In this document: positions 6,012-6,892 of the stretch, one piece after another
Layout of the letters: each line of letters opens with the position of its first letter
How positions within the stretch are numbered: position 1 is the first letter of the stretch
Origin: Actinomycetota bacterium
GTDB taxonomy: Bacteria; Actinomycetota; Thermoleophilia; Solirubrobacterales; Solirubrobacteraceae
NCBI GenBank assembly: GCA_009699615.1
Contig: WLNV01000080.1
Location: forward strand, 1-6,892
Reading direction: 5' to 3'
Length of the DNA: 6,892 bases
Translations under genes and position numbers: made by a program
Notes under the pieces: generated by a model
Told to the model about the DNA's origin: nothing
The model's input: only the letters and a program-made list of their open reading frames with translations
Databases searched by the model: none

Positions 6012-6892
6012 GCAAGCGCGGACACGGCCAGATTCGGCGCGGTCAGTTGATAACGACGTACGGCCCCGGTGCGCTGATCGATTTGCCGAAGCACTCGGCC
6101 ATCGTTGGTGGCTTGGAGACATGGCCACAGGTCTCCAAGCTCGAGCAGATCCTCGAGCCGCGACTGACACGAAAACTTCAGATCATGACCGGGGTAGTCG
6201 CGCCAAATCTATATGCGCCGCCGGCTGAAGATTCCTCTCCCGGCGCAAAGCCGATAGGCATCGGCGCCTACCGGTTTCCGGAGTGGTTCGTTGTCCAGGA
6301 GAGCAGCAAGGCTGAGGGGCTGGGGCGTTCAAGACGGCTTGCGCACCGCAAGCAGTTGGATGATCGGGGTCGCTTTGAGGGCCTGCCTGTTGTGGCTACC
6401 CGCTTTGTCCGGGCCTGTCCGTTGGGGCATGTTGATGACATCGAGTGGCACCGCTTCGTTCATGGGGACCATGAAGCTTGCCGGCGGCAGCTGTGGCTGG
6501 ATGAGCGTGGCACCAGCGGCGACTTGTCTGACCTAACGATTCGCTGCGAGTGCAAGAAGAGCCGGCCGATGTCCGATGCAGTGAAGATCGAAGAGAAGCC
6601 CCTAGGGACTTGCTCAGGGGAGAGACCTTGGCTTGGGCGTCACGCGCGCGAAGATTGCACTCAACCGGGACGGCTCTTGATCCGAACCGCTTCGAACGCA
6701 TACTTCGCACAAGCGCTCAGCGTCTTGTCACTTCCAGACCGTGGCAGCGCTGTCGAGACTGCGGTGGCGGATATCTGGGATGAGCTTCAGTACGTTGACA
6801 ATCCGGCAGACCTTGCTTACGCAAAGAAGAAACCCAGAGTGCTGGATAGGCTTTCGGTCTTCCAGGATGAGGAAGTTATGAAGGTCATAGCC
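6008..6892 (+). CDS. drmB: DISARM protein DrmB (DUF1998 family), 3'-truncated
   Basis: DrmB is the obligate partner of DrmA and is required for DISARM. The frame is open from the ATG at 6008 to the last base, giving 295 residues and no stop, so the C-terminal part is missing. Visible features: a basic N-terminus leading into GQLITTYGPGALIDLP (12-27); RFPEWFVV (89-96); GRSRRL (106-111); ACPLGHVDDIEWHRFVH (136-152), which begins a Cys/His cluster (C137, H141, H148, H152, H155, C158, C180, C182, C202, C217) able to hold zinc; and RLLIRTASNAYF (222-233), followed by LSLPDRGSAVE. These motifs and the position straight after drmA support DrmB. The DUF1998 domain that names the family is C-terminal in these proteins and is expected past the right edge, so it cannot be confirmed here. 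No signal peptide is seen. Overlap with drmA and a strong ribosome binding site imply co-translation. Confidence 0.92.
   Translation, partial: MSKRGHGQIRRGQLITTYGPGALIDLPKHSAIVGGLETWPQVSKLEQILEPRLTRKLQIMTGVVAPNLYAPPAEDSSPGAKPIGIGAYRFPEWFVVQESSKAEGLGRSRRLAHRKQLDDRGRFEGLPVVATRFVRACPLGHVDDIEWHRFVHGDHEACRRQLWLDERGTSGDLSDLTIRCECKKSRPMSDAVKIEEKPLGTCSGERPWLGRHAREDCTQPGRLLIRTASNAYFAQALSVLSLPDRGSAVETAVADIWDELQYVDNPADLAYAKKKPRVLDRLSVFQDEEVMKVIA
6111..6140. repeat. Perfect 10-bp inverted repeat in the 5' part of drmB
   Basis: GCTTGGAGAC (6111-6120) and GTCTCCAAGC (6131-6140) are exact reverse complements around a 10-base spacer (ATGGCCACAG) that itself contains the palindrome TGGCCA. A G-U wobble could add one pair at the base (6110 with 6141). 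The repeat begins about 100 bases after the drmB start codon and encodes residues around GLETWPQVSK. No T tract follows, so it is not an intrinsic terminator. It could be an mRNA hairpin, a protein-binding site, or chance. Confidence 0.65.

Noticed and set aside
1..6892. tRNA or rRNA genes, CRISPR repeats, transposase genes, insertion-sequence ends or attachment sites
   Set aside because: The window is coding from end to end on one strand. I saw no regularly spaced repeats, no transposase motifs and no tRNA-like cloverleaf.
1..6892. A wholly undescribed defence system
   Set aside because: The three proteins and their order match class 1 DISARM, already described. No additional gene is present inside the window that would make it a new variant.

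Overview
The window is the middle of a class 1 DISARM anti-phage operon. It carries three overlapping plus-strand genes and no intergenic space: a 5'-truncated adenine-N6 DNA methyltransferase (drmMI, bases 1-2628), a complete superfamily 2 helicase (drmA, 2625-6011), and the start of a DUF1998-family protein (drmB, 6008 to the right edge). Both junctions are 4-base ATGA overlaps preceded by a Shine-Dalgarno sequence. The three genes are therefore very probably one translationally coupled transcript. The promoter lies outside the window, to the left.

Organism: the DNA is GC-rich. Hand counts of several 60-base lines in drmA give about 60-70% G+C, with codons mostly ending in G or C. Together with AAGGA/GGAGG ribosome binding sites this suggests a GC-rich proteobacterium. 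DISARM is spread widely by horizontal transfer, so the operon is weak evidence for the host lineage, and nothing else here identifies a genus.

Layout: bases 1-2628 encode 875 residues of a methyltransferase whose true start is upstream. The GTG at 163 is an internal valine codon. It shows methyltransferase motifs I and IV, a central region of lower G+C that fits a target-recognition domain, and a charged C-terminus. Bases 2625-6011 encode a 1128-residue helicase with an acidic N-terminal loop, Walker A, a four-cysteine zinc-type insert, DELH, STAT and QATSRVGRD motifs. Bases 6008-6892 encode the first 295 residues of DrmB, with a Cys/His cluster and the LLIRTASNAYF motif. The DUF1998 domain proper should lie past the right edge.

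How the genes work together (established for the family): DrmMI methylates host DNA and so marks it as self. DrmA and DrmB form a complex that loads on DNA ends and acts against unmethylated incoming DNA. In class 1 systems drmD (a SNF2-like helicase) is expected upstream of drmMI and drmC (a phospholipase-D-like protein) downstream of drmB. Neither is visible here.

Novelty: this is a described system, not a new one. The least explained signals are two perfect 10-bp inverted repeats that bracket the drmA/drmB junction, and the drop in G+C over the specificity region of drmMI.
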